The notes: generated from the letters alone by a model not told the origin. A stretch of 25,568 nt of DNA from JBHYDC01 sp051861205 (GCA_051861205.1 JBHYDC010000032.1:1-25568); one strand, 5' to 3'. Numbered from the stretch's first letter, positions 1 through 7,378 are shown. Numbers and translations: made by a program.

Positions 1-624
1 GACCCGCGTGCCCGACCACAGCATCGACCGGCGGTCGCCCAGGGGTGCCCCCGAGGGCACCGGCGCGGTGCCCTTTTCCCCCGGCACGGATTCGCCAGTC
101 AGGATCGCTTCCTGCGCGGCCAGCCCCCGCGCTTCCAGCACCCGCAGGTCTGCAGGCACCTTGTCGCCCGCCTCAAGCAGCACGATGTCGCCCGGCACCA
201 GCGCGGCCCCATCCGCCGTCAACCGCGCGCCATCCCGCAGCACGGCGGCCTTTGGCGCCAGCATCCCTCGGATCGCCGCCATCGCCGCCTCGGCCTTGCC
301 CTCCTGGATGAAGCCGATAATCGCGTTGGCCAACACTACGGCCAGGATTACCCCGGTATCGACCCAATGCTGCAGCGTCCCGGTCACCACGGCAGCGCCC
401 AGAAGCACGTAGATCAGCACGTTGTGGAACTGCACGAGGAACCTCAGAAGAGGCCCCCGCGTCCGCACCTCGGGCAGCCGGTTCGGCCCATGCGCGGCCA
501 GCCGCCGTGCCGCCTCGGCACTGGTCAGTCCATCAGGGAGGGCATCGAGGGCGGCAAGACAGGCCTCTGCGGGTTGGCTGTACGGGGCGGTCGGGGACAT
601 GTACCGGATGGGGTCTTCTGTCAT
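1..624 (-). CDS. Cation-transporting P-type ATPase, N-terminal part (cut by window edge)
   Basis: Reading leftward from an ATG at 624, 208 codons stay open to the window edge, so only the N-terminus is visible. Residues about 20-60 look like the N-terminal cation-ATPase domain. Residues about 62-82 and 90-106 are hydrophobic membrane segments. Residues about 120-208 are the start of the actuator domain, with PGD at 144-146 and the dephosphorylation motif TGES at 176-179. The phosphorylated Asp, nucleotide domain and later helices lie outside the window. The family uses ATP to move cations across the inner membrane; the ion (Ca, Mg, Na/K-like) cannot be told from this part. The start codon overlaps the SDR stop (ATGA), which implies translational coupling and one operon with the SDR and HTH genes. 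Assignment to the P-type family is firm. Confidence 0.88.
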   Translation of the reverse strand, partial: MTEDPIRYMSPTAPYSQPAEACLAALDALPDGLTSAEAARRLAAHGPNRLPEVRTRGPLLRFLVQFHNVLIYVLLGAAVVTGTLQHWVDTGVILAVVLANAIIGFIQEGKAEAAMAAIRGMLAPKAAVLRDGARLTADGAALVPGDIVLLEAGDKVPADLRVLEARGLAAQEAILTGESVPGEKGTAPVPSGAPLGDRRSMLWSGTRV

Positions 625-1391
625 CGCGCGGTATAGCCCCCGTCCACCACCAGTTCGGCCCCGGTGACGAACTTCGCCTCGTCGGACGCCAGATAGACCA
701 CAGCCCAGGCGATGTCGTCGGGCTCGCCCATATGACCGATAGGATGGACCGCCCCAGCGGCGGCCTTCGCGGCCTCCAGATCGTCCGAGGTGGCGCGCAG
801 ATGGTTTTCCACCATCGGCGTCCAGATATAGCCGGGATGTATGGAGTTCACCCGGATCTGTTCGGGTGCATAGGTGATGGCGTCGTTCTTGGTCATCAGC
901 CGCACTGCGCCTTTTGAGGCATGATAGGGCGCAATGCCGCCAATGCCGATCAGCCCGGCGATGGAAGAGAGGTTGATGATCGCTCCGCCCTTCGCCGCGC
1001 GCAGATGCGGGATGGTGTGCTTGGTACCGAAGAACACCCCCTTCACGTTCACCGCCTGCACCCGGTCCCATTCTGCCTCGGTCACCTGATCGGTGGGCTT
1101 TGGCGAGCCCGAGATGCCCGCATTGTTGACTATGACGTTCAGCCCGCCAAAACGCACGGCGGCGGCGTCAATGGCGGACTTGAGCCCGCCCTCGTCGGCG
1201 ACATCCACCTTCCAGAAGGCAGCCTGACCGCCTTTGGCGGCAATCTCATCGGCTAGCGCGCGGCCCTCGGCCTCCAGCACGTCCAAGATGGCGACCTTCG
1301 CTCCTTCTTCGGCCATGCGAAGCACGCAGGCCCGGCCGATGCCGACGGCGCCCCCTGTGACGATGGCGGCTTTTCCTGCAAGTCGGTTCAT
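621..1391 (-). CDS. Short-chain dehydrogenase/reductase (SDR)
   Basis: A 256-residue classical SDR with a Rossmann fold. The nucleotide-binding motif TGGAVGIG is at 12-19, NNAG at 89-92, and the catalytic residues are Ser142/143, Tyr156 and Lys160 (YHASK). Asp37 after the second strand (ILDV) favours NAD over NADP. Length is typical for the family, and the protein ends in the usual VDGGY tail. The ATG at 1391 is chosen over upstream in-frame starts because the SDR fold begins there and an AGGAG lies about 7 bases upstream. The stop overlaps the ATPase start by ATGA, and the HTH gene ends 73 bases upstream. The substrate is unknown; relatives include 3-hydroxysteroid and cyclohexanol dehydrogenases. 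Its place beside a universal stress gene under an FNR-type box suggests a role in redox balance at low oxygen, which is inference. Confidence 0.9.
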   Translation of the reverse strand: MNRLAGKAAIVTGGAVGIGRACVLRMAEEGAKVAILDVLEAEGRALADEIAAKGGQAAFWKVDVADEGGLKSAIDAAAVRFGGLNVIVNNAGISGSPKPTDQVTEAEWDRVQAVNVKGVFFGTKHTIPHLRAAKGGAIINLSSIAGLIGIGGIAPYHASKGAVRLMTKNDAITYAPEQIRVNSIHPGYIWTPMVENHLRATSDDLEAAKAAAGAVHPIGHMGEPDDIAWAVVYLASDEAKFVTGAELVVDGGYTAR

Positions 1392-1464
1392 GGTCGGTCT
1401 CCTCATATTGTTGGTCGGATGATTTCGGATGCGCACAAGAGCAGTGCGACCTGAGAGGACCGCT

Positions 1465-1695
1465 TCACCGATCCTTGTCCGCTCGGGCGCTGGCTACCGT
1501 GCCGCCCTTCTCGCGCGGCGCCGTCTCGCGGGCTTTCAGGAAGCGTTCCAGATCAGAATCCGCGATACGCCAGCCCTTGCCGATGTCGATGGCGCGAAGC
1601 TCGCCGGATTTGATCAATCGCCGCACAGTTGCCTCGGCAATTTCCAGCCGTTGGGCCACTTCCTGCACAGTCTGATATCGGTCATGCGGCATCAT
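1465..1695 (-). CDS. Small helix-turn-helix (excisionase/MerR-like) DNA-binding protein
   Basis: About 76 residues. The core, VQEVAQRLEIAEATVRRLIK followed by GWRIADSDLERFLK, is the winged helix-turn-helix of the helix-turn-helix_17/excisionase type, in which a short HTH is followed by a beta wing and a helix. The C-terminal tail (about 20 residues) is charged and probably disordered. The ATG at 1695 is preferred to a GTG at 1704 because GTGGGG just upstream can act as a ribosome binding site; the ATG at 1692 is an equal alternative. It is the first gene of the leftward unit with the SDR and the P-type ATPase. Its target is unknown. Such small proteins occur both as regulators and as recombination factors; without an adjacent recombinase in the same unit, a regulator is more likely. 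Confidence 0.75.
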   Translation of the reverse strand: MMPHDRYQTVQEVAQRLEIAEATVRRLIKSGELRAIDIGKGWRIADSDLERFLKARETAPREKGGTVASARADKDR

Positions 1696-1719
1696 AAGCC
1701 CCACTGTCTTTTGTAGTTC

Positions 1720-1725
1720 AGAATA
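1720..1725 (-). promoter_or_regulatory. Candidate -10 box of the leftward HTH-SDR-ATPase unit
   Basis: Reading leftward, TATTCT (4 of 6 to TATAAT) lies where a class II FNR-dependent promoter would place its -10 element relative to the box at 1747-1760 (box centre near -41). The predicted start near 1713 leaves a leader of about 18 bases before the ATG at 1695. Confidence 0.4.
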
Positions 1726-1746
1726 GTGATGTTTGGTCGCGTTGGA

Positions 1747-1760
1747 TTGACTCAGATCAA
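1747..1760. promoter_or_regulatory. FNR/FixK-type box between divergent units
   Basis: TTGACTCAGATCAA matches the FNR/FixK/ANR consensus TTGAT-N4-ATCAA in nine of ten fixed positions. It lies between the leftward HTH gene and the rightward universal stress gene. Candidate -10 boxes at the class II distance exist on both sides: TATTCT leftward (1720-1725) and TAGACT rightward (1783-1788). One dimer could therefore activate both units under low oxygen. Confidence 0.65.
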
Positions 1761-1782
1761 CACTGGTCCAGTATTCCTTTGT

Positions 1783-1788
1783 TAGACT
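1783..1788 (+). promoter_or_regulatory. Candidate -10 box of the universal stress protein gene
   Basis: TAGACT matches TATAAT at four of six positions. It sits where an FNR class II promoter using the box at 1747-1760 would have its -10. The transcription start would be near 1795, giving a leader of about 75 bases before the ATG at 1870. Confidence 0.35.
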
Positions 1789-1869
1789 GCGATGAGATTT
1801 CGAGGTCCCGTGGAGCAGGCGTTCCTTTCGCCTGGCACCCCAGGACCACAGTCAAAGGGAGAAGCCTTA

Positions 1870-2709
1870 ATGCCGCGCGCCCGTATTGCTTATATGCCTT
1901 TGGCCACCTATCCCGAAGCGGTCACGGATAGTGCGATCCTAGCCGCCGCCGGGTTCGCGGCTGCGCTTGGATTTGAGCTTCATGTCAGGGCATTCTCTGT
2001 CGACATTCCACAAATGTACTCGCCGCTGGGCGGTTTGCTTCTCGACGTCCCCGGACTCGTCCGGGCCTCAGAGGAAAAGAGCAAGGCAGAATGCCAGCGC
2101 CTGAAGGGCCTTTTGGAAGGGCCAACTGAGTTACGCGCCAGCGTTCACTACTCTACCCGCCAGGTTATGCTGGGTGCCGCGCTCGATGCGGCCGCAGCCG
2201 AGGCTCGTTATTACGACCTTTCGGTGCTTCCGTGGTCTGGCGAAACCGTTTTGGCGCAAGATATGTCCGAGGCGGTTGTGTTCGGGTCTGGCCGCCCGGC
2301 CATCCTTGTACCGCCCTTGGCACACTCCGCTAGTGTCGACCACATCGCGATTGCCTGGGACGCTAGCCGCGTTGCCGCCCGCGCACTTGGCGATGCCCTA
2401 TCGCTTCTGCCCGAGGGCGGTCGCGTATCGGTGCTGACGGTTCAAGACGAAAAACCACTGAGTGGATCTGATGTTGCCGGGTCGCTTGCAGCCTCGCTGG
2501 AAAGGCGAGGGTTCCAGGCCAAGCCGTGCAGCATCAGTGTTGGTGGCAAGACCATTGCGGAGGCCTTGCAGGAAGCGGCCTTGGCAGAGGGTGCTCAGCT
2601 CCTAGCGATGGGAGGCTTCGGTCATTCCCGCATGCGCGATTTCGTGCTGGGCGGCGCGACCAAGGGCGTTCTCGCCGATCTAAAGCTTCCGACTTTGCTT
2701 TCGCACTAA
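1870..2709 (+). CDS. Tandem universal stress protein (UspA family)
   Basis: A 279-residue protein with two Usp folds. The first covers about residues 1-145 and is divergent. The second, about 150-279, carries the nucleotide-binding signature near the C-terminus: MGGFGHSR followed by FVLGGATKGVL, the G-x2-G-x9-G(S/T) motif of ATP-binding UspA proteins. Two-domain Usp proteins of about 280 residues are common in alphaproteobacteria and are often induced at low oxygen. The ATG at 1870 is chosen because GGGAG lies 9 bases upstream and homology starts there; the 26-codon in-frame extension to 1792 lies in the likely leader. An FNR-type box upstream suggests oxygen control. The partner or exact role is unknown. 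It converges on the integrase gene, with only 33 bases between. Confidence 0.88.
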   Translation: MPRARIAYMPLATYPEAVTDSAILAAAGFAAALGFELHVRAFSVDIPQMYSPLGGLLLDVPGLVRASEEKSKAECQRLKGLLEGPTELRASVHYSTRQVMLGAALDAAAAEARYYDLSVLPWSGETVLAQDMSEAVVFGSGRPAILVPPLAHSASVDHIAIAWDASRVAARALGDALSLLPEGGRVSVLTVQDEKPLSGSDVAGSLAASLERRGFQAKPCSISVGGKTIAEALQEAALAEGAQLLAMGGFGHSRMRDFVLGGATKGVLADLKLPTLLSH

Positions 2710-2742
2710 AGAGAGGCGGTCGCGGGCGAGTGGTAACTGCAG

Positions 2743-3948
2743 TCAAAGTACAAGAGTGGGCATTCCGGTCGTTCGCGGCTTGGCCCGCAGCATATCGCCG
2801 ACCTGTTCGAGCCCGGCGCGAAGGGGATCATCGAGCAGGTGGGCGTAGCGCTGTGTCGTCTGAACTTGCGTATGACCGAGGAGTTTGCCGATCATCGGCA
2901 GCGTCATGCCGCCGGAAACGAGCAGCGACGCGAAGGTGTGGCGCAGATCGTGGATGCGGACGGCTGGCAGGTCGGCCTTCGCCCGGACATCCTCCCAGAA
3001 CCGCTTGATATCCTGAAGCGGCTTGCCTTCGGCATCGCCCGGAAACACCCATTCGCAATCTTCGGGCACGCGCAGCCGGATCGTGCGCAGCAGCGCGGCG
3101 GCGGCGGCGCTGATCGGCGCGCGGTGCAGGCGGCGCTGCTTCGTGGTGGCGGCGGGTTTGATCCAGACGGCGGCTTCGAGATCGAATTGATCCCAGCGCG
3201 CGTTCAACACTTCGCCGCGCCGCGCGCCGGTGAGCAAGATCAGCCGCACCGCATCGGCGACGCGTCGGTTCGGATGGGCATCAAGCGCGGCGGACAGCCG
3301 ACCGATTTCATCGATTGAGAGATAGCGGTCCCGTGGCGTTTCGACGTTCCGGGCGAAGCCTGCGGCGGGGTTGTCGATGCGGATGCGCCAGCGGATCGCA
3401 AGATTGAACATCTTGCGCAGGACTTCGCCGAGGCGATTCGCCCGGATCGGTATCGGTTTGCGTCCTCTTTTCCCAGGCGTGCCAATGGTAAGCTGGCGCA
3501 GTAACTTGTCGACATCTTCAGGCTGGATATCTGCCGCCTTGCGCGGTCCCCACGCAGGCTCGACCATTTTTCGAAGCATCGATGCCTGGTCATTACGGTT
3601 GTGTCTTGCCAGCTTGGAAGCGTGTTCTTCGAGATAGCGATCGATCAACTGCCGAACGTTCGGGGACACACGGGCCTCGTCTCGTTCGGCCATCGGATCA
3701 CGGCCCTGATCGATCTCCCGCTTTAACCGCTTTGCTTCTTCCCGGGCGGCAGAGACCGACCAATCCGGCCATGCGCCGATAGTGAGACGACGTTCCCGCG
3801 CCTCGATCCGATAGGTGAGGATAAAGGCGCGCGTGCCGGTGGTCGTTATCCGTATGCCGAAGCCGATCACTTCCTTGTCATAGACGATGATATTCTTGTG
3901 CTCAGGCTGAATCGCCTTCACGCCACGTTCGGTAAGATGCACCTTCAT
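2743..3948 (-). CDS. P4-type tyrosine recombinase (genomic-island integrase)
   Basis: A full-length 401-residue integrase. The N-terminal DUF4102 arm-binding domain occupies about residues 1-90, the core-binding domain about 95-200, and the catalytic domain follows. Catalytic residues are visible: Arg in TGARRGEVL, the HDLRHT box, the His of LLGHTQ and the nucleophile Tyr in TQRYAHL. The family catalyses site-specific insertion and excision of islands, usually at the 3' end of a tRNA gene. A 3' fragment resembling tRNA-fMet lies about 310 bases upstream of the start (4259-4303), the usual geometry for this family. The ATG at 3948 has an AAGGG about 10 bases upstream. No motif is missing, so the enzyme may be active, but the island it serves looks eroded: only the HNH-like gene remains as possible cargo before phn locus 1. 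Confidence 0.93.
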   Translation of the reverse strand: MKVHLTERGVKAIQPEHKNIIVYDKEVIGFGIRITTTGTRAFILTYRIEARERRLTIGAWPDWSVSAAREEAKRLKREIDQGRDPMAERDEARVSPNVRQLIDRYLEEHASKLARHNRNDQASMLRKMVEPAWGPRKAADIQPEDVDKLLRQLTIGTPGKRGRKPIPIRANRLGEVLRKMFNLAIRWRIRIDNPAAGFARNVETPRDRYLSIDEIGRLSAALDAHPNRRVADAVRLILLTGARRGEVLNARWDQFDLEAAVWIKPAATTKQRRLHRAPISAAAAALLRTIRLRVPEDCEWVFPGDAEGKPLQDIKRFWEDVRAKADLPAVRIHDLRHTFASLLVSGGMTLPMIGKLLGHTQVQTTQRYAHLLDDPLRAGLEQVGDMLRAKPRTTGMPTLVL

Positions 3949-4258
3949 GCTTTTGACCCTTTCCGCGCTACTCAGCCGCGGTCATTTCCGGTCAGCAAGA
4001 TGCTCTTGTTAAGTTCCCCCAAGAATGGCGGTAACGGGCACAAAGAGGGCGGAAAGAGTGGGCTTGGAGAAGTTCCAGGGTCCCCAAAGGAACGATTCTA
4101 TGTCCGCACAGTGTCCGTCGCCTTCCCGGCTTCAAACGCTGTCGAAAGCCGTCTTGTGATGTTGAGTGCATCAATTGGACCCCACAAAAAAGCAATCAGA
4201 TCAATGCGTTACTCCGCTAAGCGCTTGATTTCATAGGAATGCGAAAAAATCCTTGTAT
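3949..4258. other. Integrase upstream region without a gene
   Basis: About 310 bases between the integrase start and the tRNA fragment. Reading frames here are short, lack family resemblance and are interrupted. The stretch should hold the integrase promoter (leftward) and arm-type binding sites, but I could not assign them. Confidence 0.4.
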
Positions 4259-4303
4259 CGGCTCATAACCTGAAGGTCGTCAGTTCAAATCTGGCTGGTA
4301 CAA
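4259..4303 (+). repeat. 3' fragment resembling tRNA-fMet, probable attachment-site scar
   Basis: The run GGCTCATAACCTGAAGGTCG equals the anticodon loop (CAT), the 3' anticodon strand and the variable loop of alphaproteobacterial initiator tRNA as I recall it. It is followed by a foldable T-arm, GTCAG-TTCAAAT-CTGGC, and then a tail that does not match the CCCGCAACCA acceptor end. The 5' half of a tRNA is absent: the bases before GGCTCAT do not form the D-arm or the 5' anticodon strand. This is the pattern left when an island carrying the 3' part of a tRNA inserts or decays. It lies just before the HNH-like gene and upstream of the integrase. It is not a functional tRNA gene. Confidence 0.55.
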
Positions 4304-4307
4304 TCTC

Positions 4308-5057
4308 ATGGGCATCATCCGGGATACCGAAGGCGACGTCTGGATTCATCGCGAAAAGGATCAAATGTGGTGGACCACTTCCACCGATCAGCCACCTGTT
4401 TTCGAACGGCTGACTGAACCCCTCAGCGATAAGCGGGAGGTCGTCACATGCCATAAGCCGTGCGGCCCGTGGTCCAATCTGACGCGTCGCGGCAACCGTC
4501 TGGAATGGAACGGCCTCCATGCCCGCGCCAAGGAATTCCTGTTCACCGAAAGCACGCTGCAGCAGTTGAAAGAGGAGAATGCGGTTTACGCGCTTGCTTT
4601 GATCAACGGCGACGACCTGTTGCCCTGGCACAATCGACCAGATTGGAAGGCCAAGGCCATCAAGAAGGGCGCGCCGGTCAAGATTTTCAATCCGGTTGAG
4701 CGGTCAGTCGTTTACATGGCGATGATGGCGCGGGGTACTGCTTTGACCTCGAATGGCCAAAAGGTCGAGCGGACGGTCAAAGACAAGAACGTATTGATAC
4801 CGGACAAGGATTTCGAGCCATACATTGCCGGGTTGATCGCGCAGCAAGAGGGCAACTGTGCCCTAAGTGGTCTCCCGCTTCAGTACGTGGGGGCGCCCCC
4901 CGATCATGAAATGCTCTGCTCTCTTGATCGCATCGACAGCAGCAAGCACTACGAGTATGGCAATCTTCAAGTCGTCTGCAAATTCATCAATCGATGGAAA
5001 GGTGCAGGTGACAATGCCGAATTCAGGCGCCTGATTGGCAAGCTAGCCGAAGTTTAA
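4308..5057 (+). CDS. HNH-like nuclease-domain protein
   Basis: A 249-residue soluble protein. Residues 1-170 are unfamiliar, rich in Trp, Lys and Asp. From about 185 the pattern CALSGLPLQY, then SLDRIDSS, YGNLQVV and INRWKG resembles the HNH-like fold of restriction and phage-defence nucleases (Cys-x2-SG, LDRID, GN and a final N/H). The classical His of HNH is Asp in LDRID and the last His appears as Asn, a known variant, so nuclease activity is plausible but not proven. The ATG at 4308 begins five bases after the tRNA fragment; there is no clear ribosome binding site and an in-frame stop lies at 4266, so no longer start exists. The 5' end may have been remodelled by insertion. It could be island cargo or a solitary defence nuclease. 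Confidence 0.6.
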   Translation: MGIIRDTEGDVWIHREKDQMWWTTSTDQPPVFERLTEPLSDKREVVTCHKPCGPWSNLTRRGNRLEWNGLHARAKEFLFTESTLQQLKEENAVYALALINGDDLLPWHNRPDWKAKAIKKGAPVKIFNPVERSVVYMAMMARGTALTSNGQKVERTVKDKNVLIPDKDFEPYIAGLIAQQEGNCALSGLPLQYVGAPPDHEMLCSLDRIDSSKHYEYGNLQVVCKFINRWKGAGDNAEFRRLIGKLAEV

Positions 5058-5063
5058 TCCTAA

Positions 5064-5080
5064 GCGGAAATTATTTCTGC
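5064..5080. repeat. Palindromic element copy 1 (GCGGAA-N5-TTCCGC type)
   Basis: GCGGAAATTATTTCTGC is a GCGGAA-N5-TTCCGC palindrome with one mismatch. The copy at 10091-10107 differs at two of 17 bases. It lies left of phn locus 1. Confidence 0.45.
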
Positions 5081-5136
5081 ATATAAGCACGATCGGGCTC
5101 GTGGGAGCTCAGGCTCGTGCCATCTACCTGAACTTC

Positions 5137-5153
5137 GTGGAAACTATTTCCGT
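5137..5153. repeat. Palindromic element copy 2, degenerate
   Basis: GTGGAAACTATTTCCGT keeps the GGAA-N5-TTCC core of the same element, with its outer bases changed. Confidence 0.35.
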
Positions 5154-5306
5154 TGTCGGCCCGAAGCGGTCATTGGTGCCCGAACGTCAAGGGGTAGATT
5201 TGAACCGTCATTTCGGACGTTAGCGAAATTCGTGTGACCATCTAAAAGCCGTGCGTCTTTGCCCACTGCTCAGGGGAACGCAACCGTCGGCAACCGATCT
5301 GACGCG

Positions 5307-6080
5307 CTACTTCGATGGGGCGCCAAACACGAACTCGACCGACATGAGCGGCCAGCAGCCTGAGGTCCACTCGATCGTGCGGCCATTGCCGTCCTCGTTG
5401 CGGGCGTTAAGGTGAAACACCGGCGTTCCCGGCGTCAATCGCAGGTTGTCGGCCTCGTCCGCCGACGAGAAGCCGCCGCTAATCCGGGTCTCGACCCTCC
5501 GGAAGGCGGCGATGCCATTGGCGCGGAAGACATCCGTCACCGACTGGCGTTCAGCATAGAGCGCCTCGAAATCGGGAAACCGATCGGCGGGAAAGTGCTT
5601 GTCGTTCACATAGACTGGCTGGTCGCCGAGCAGCCGCAGACGCCGTAGGTGGATGATGCCCGCGCCCTCGGCAATGCGCAACCGCGCTGCGAGTTCGGCA
5701 GTCGCCAGTTCGCGCCGCACAAAGCGTGTATCGGTGGTGATCGGTGCGCTGTGGGTCTCGATATTCTCACGGAACGGATGGCCATCGCGGACGGAGAAGA
5801 TTGCCGGCGGGCTGCGCACGAAGATGCCGACACCCTTGCGCGCCGTCAGGTGCCCCTCGTTCTGCAACTGCTGCAGGGCCTGGCGCAGCGTGATGCGGGT
5901 AACGCCGAGGCTTGCGGCGAGATGCGTTTCTCCGGGCAATTGGCTGCCTGGCCTCAAGGTTCCGCCTTCGATCAGGCCAAGGATATGGTCGCGGATCTGC
6001 TGCCAGATCGGCATGTCGCTGCGTGGTCCAAAGACCAGCCCGTCGAAGGCGGCGAGAGGGATTTCAGGCGTGTCGAGCAT
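5307..6080 (-). CDS. phnF: GntR/HutC-family regulator PhnF of locus 1
   Basis: A 257-residue repressor-type regulator. The N-terminal winged helix-turn-helix spans about residues 20-90, with PIWQQIRDHILGLIEGG, GSQLPGE and VTRITLRQALQQLQNEG. The C-terminal UTRA ligand-binding domain spans about 100-250. The HutC branch of GntR regulators binds GTnTAnAC-type operators, and an exact match lies before phnD of this locus (7353-7364), the most likely target. The ATG at 6080 is preferred to a TTG at 6104 that would overlap phnM; GGA lies 8-10 bases upstream. It starts 13 bases after the phnM stop, so the two are one operon. Its location and its pairing with phosphonate transport genes support PhnF; the effector is unknown. 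Confidence 0.85.
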   Translation of the reverse strand: MLDTPEIPLAAFDGLVFGPRSDMPIWQQIRDHILGLIEGGTLRPGSQLPGETHLAASLGVTRITLRQALQQLQNEGHLTARKGVGIFVRSPPAIFSVRDGHPFRENIETHSAPITTDTRFVRRELATAELAARLRIAEGAGIIHLRRLRLLGDQPVYVNDKHFPADRFPDFEALYAERQSVTDVFRANGIAAFRRVETRISGGFSSADEADNLRLTPGTPVFHLNARNEDGNGRTIEWTSGCWPLMSVEFVFGAPSK

Positions 6081-6093
6081 GATGGTTTCCGGT

Positions 6094-7260
6094 TCAGGCG
6101 GCAACCGAGGCTATCGCGCGTTCGGTCTCTATCAGAGTCTGTGCCGAATAGACGAGCCGACCGCCGACGAAGGTTGCCATTACCTTCGGGTGGCGCATGT
6201 CTCTGGCATCCACGAGGATGACGTCGGCGCGTTTTCCCTCTTCGAGTTGTCCTCGGTCGGACAGGCCGGCGGCGGTGGCGGCATTGGCCGACACGAGGTG
6301 CCAGACCTTGCCGAAGCAAGCATCGTCAGGGGATGCCAGCCGGAAAGCTGCATGCAATGGGGACGGATAGTGGTAGTCGGAGGCGAGCACGCTGCAGAGC
6401 CCGTCGCGGACCGCTGTCGTTGCGTCGAGTGCGCCATTGTGGCTGCCGCCGCGCACTACGTTGGGGGCTCCGAGGATGACATGTTCGCCGGCGGCACGGG
6501 CTTCGGCAGCCGTCTCCAGCGTCAGCGGAAACTCAGAAGACACGGCCCCCAGTGCCCGGAAATGTCGGCGCTCGTCGGGAGACGCCTCGTCATGGGCGAG
6601 GAGCACGTTGCCGTTGTCGCGTGCTGCTGCCGCCAGTTGTTCGATGGCGCCTGCCACCTCGCCGCGCCGTGCCCAGACGTCGTCGAGTAGCGCCGTGTAA
6701 TCATCACGCGACAAGCCGGAGCGTTCCGCCATCTGGCCTATCTTGCGGGCGATCGTCCCCTTCAGCACCGAACCCGTCGTATGGTCGTTCAGGGCCACGA
6801 GCGGCCTCGGATCGAGCGACAGCCATTCGATGACCTGCGACAGCGCATCGAGCGCGAAGGTCTCCCAGCGCAGGTGCAGGCGGGTATCGCAGGCCAGATG
6901 CAGGCGGGCGGCGGCAAGTGCCGTGACAAAATCACCGGCTGCCTGCAGGGACCGAAGACCGGGCTCCCAGGACACCGTCACGCCGTGAAAGGCGGTGGTG
7001 ATGCCGTTGGCCACCAGTTGTCGGTCGGTGTCGCGCAGTGCCAGACCGACGTCGAAGCGCACGCCCGGTCGCGGCATGATCTGCCGCTCGAAACCGTCAC
7101 CATGGATGTCGACGATGCCTGGCAGGACGAGCAGGCCTGCGGCGTCGATCTCGCGTCCGCCATTGCCCCTGTCCGACAGCATGCCACCCTCAATGAAGAG
7201 GTCAGTGCGTTCGAGTCTCTCGGTGCCCAGAACGGTGCCGTTGCGGATGGTCCAGGTCAT
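6094..7260 (-). CDS. phnM: PhnM-like amidohydrolase of locus 1
   Basis: A 388-residue metal-dependent hydrolase of the amidohydrolase superfamily. Visible motifs are HGD at 53-55 (in DIHGDGFERQ), ALNDHTTG, LLAHDEAS with its metal-binding His, APNVVRGGSHNG and the catalytic Asp in ASDYHYPS. Canonical PhnM removes diphosphate from alpha-D-ribose 1-methylphosphonate 5-triphosphate in the C-P lyase pathway, and as I recall carries HTD at the first motif. This protein has HGD, as does the second PhnM here, so both belong to a variant branch. The start at 7260 has CGGAGAGA about 9 bases upstream. It is divergent from phnDCE and followed by phnF. No C-P lyase genes are in this locus, so its substrate may differ from that of textbook PhnM. 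Confidence 0.8.
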   Translation of the reverse strand: MTWTIRNGTVLGTERLERTDLFIEGGMLSDRGNGGREIDAAGLLVLPGIVDIHGDGFERQIMPRPGVRFDVGLALRDTDRQLVANGITTAFHGVTVSWEPGLRSLQAAGDFVTALAAARLHLACDTRLHLRWETFALDALSQVIEWLSLDPRPLVALNDHTTGSVLKGTIARKIGQMAERSGLSRDDYTALLDDVWARRGEVAGAIEQLAAAARDNGNVLLAHDEASPDERRHFRALGAVSSEFPLTLETAAEARAAGEHVILGAPNVVRGGSHNGALDATTAVRDGLCSVLASDYHYPSPLHAAFRLASPDDACFGKVWHLVSANAATAAGLSDRGQLEEGKRADVILVDARDMRHPKVMATFVGGRLVYSAQTLIETERAIASVAA

Positions 7261-7300
7261 CGCGTCTCTCCGTTTCGTTTTTCGCCCTGGGGCCGGAAAA

Positions 7301-7318
7301 CTGTCACGTGCCCGTCAC
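7301..7318 (+). promoter_or_regulatory. Pho box of phn locus 1
   Basis: CTGTCAC-GTGC-CCGTCAC is two heptamers spaced 11 bases, against the PhoB consensus CTGTCAT-N4-CTGTCAT (6 of 7 and 5 of 7). It lies in the 118-base divergent region between phnM and phnD. A -10-like GATAGT follows at the right distance for phnD. PhoB-dependent induction under phosphate limitation is the expected effect. Confidence 0.7.
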
Positions 7319-7352
7319 GTCTGGTCGCTACGGATAGTCGCAGAAGATGCTC

Positions 7353-7364
7353 CTGTCTATACAG
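7353..7364. promoter_or_regulatory. PhnF-type operator before phnD
   Basis: CTGTCTATACAG contains GTCTATAC, an exact GTnTAnAC half-site pair of the HutC/GntR type. On the other strand it reads GTATAGAC, the same core as the TGGTATAGACCA site I recall for mycobacterial PhnF. It lies downstream of the Pho box and just before the phnD ribosome binding site, so a bound repressor would block the leader. Confidence 0.6.
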
Positions 7365-7378
7365 CAAAGGAAGATATC

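Larger units (their letters stand above)
5058..5306. other. Convergent intergenic region with palindromic repeats
   Basis: No gene is seen between the HNH-like gene and phnF of locus 1. It holds two copies of a short palindromic element (5064-5080, 5137-5153) and looks like decayed sequence. Confidence 0.4.

Noticed and set aside
1792..1869. 26-codon extension at the start of the universal stress protein
   Set aside because: Not Usp-like, and the ATG at 1870 has a good ribosome binding site.
4259..4303. A functional tRNA gene
   Set aside because: The 5' acceptor, D-arm and 5' anticodon strand are absent and the acceptor end does not pair.
5653..6690. Long rightward frame (345 codons) over phnF and phnM of locus 1
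   Set aside because: Antisense to two genes with clear domains; the composition is typical of a shadow frame.
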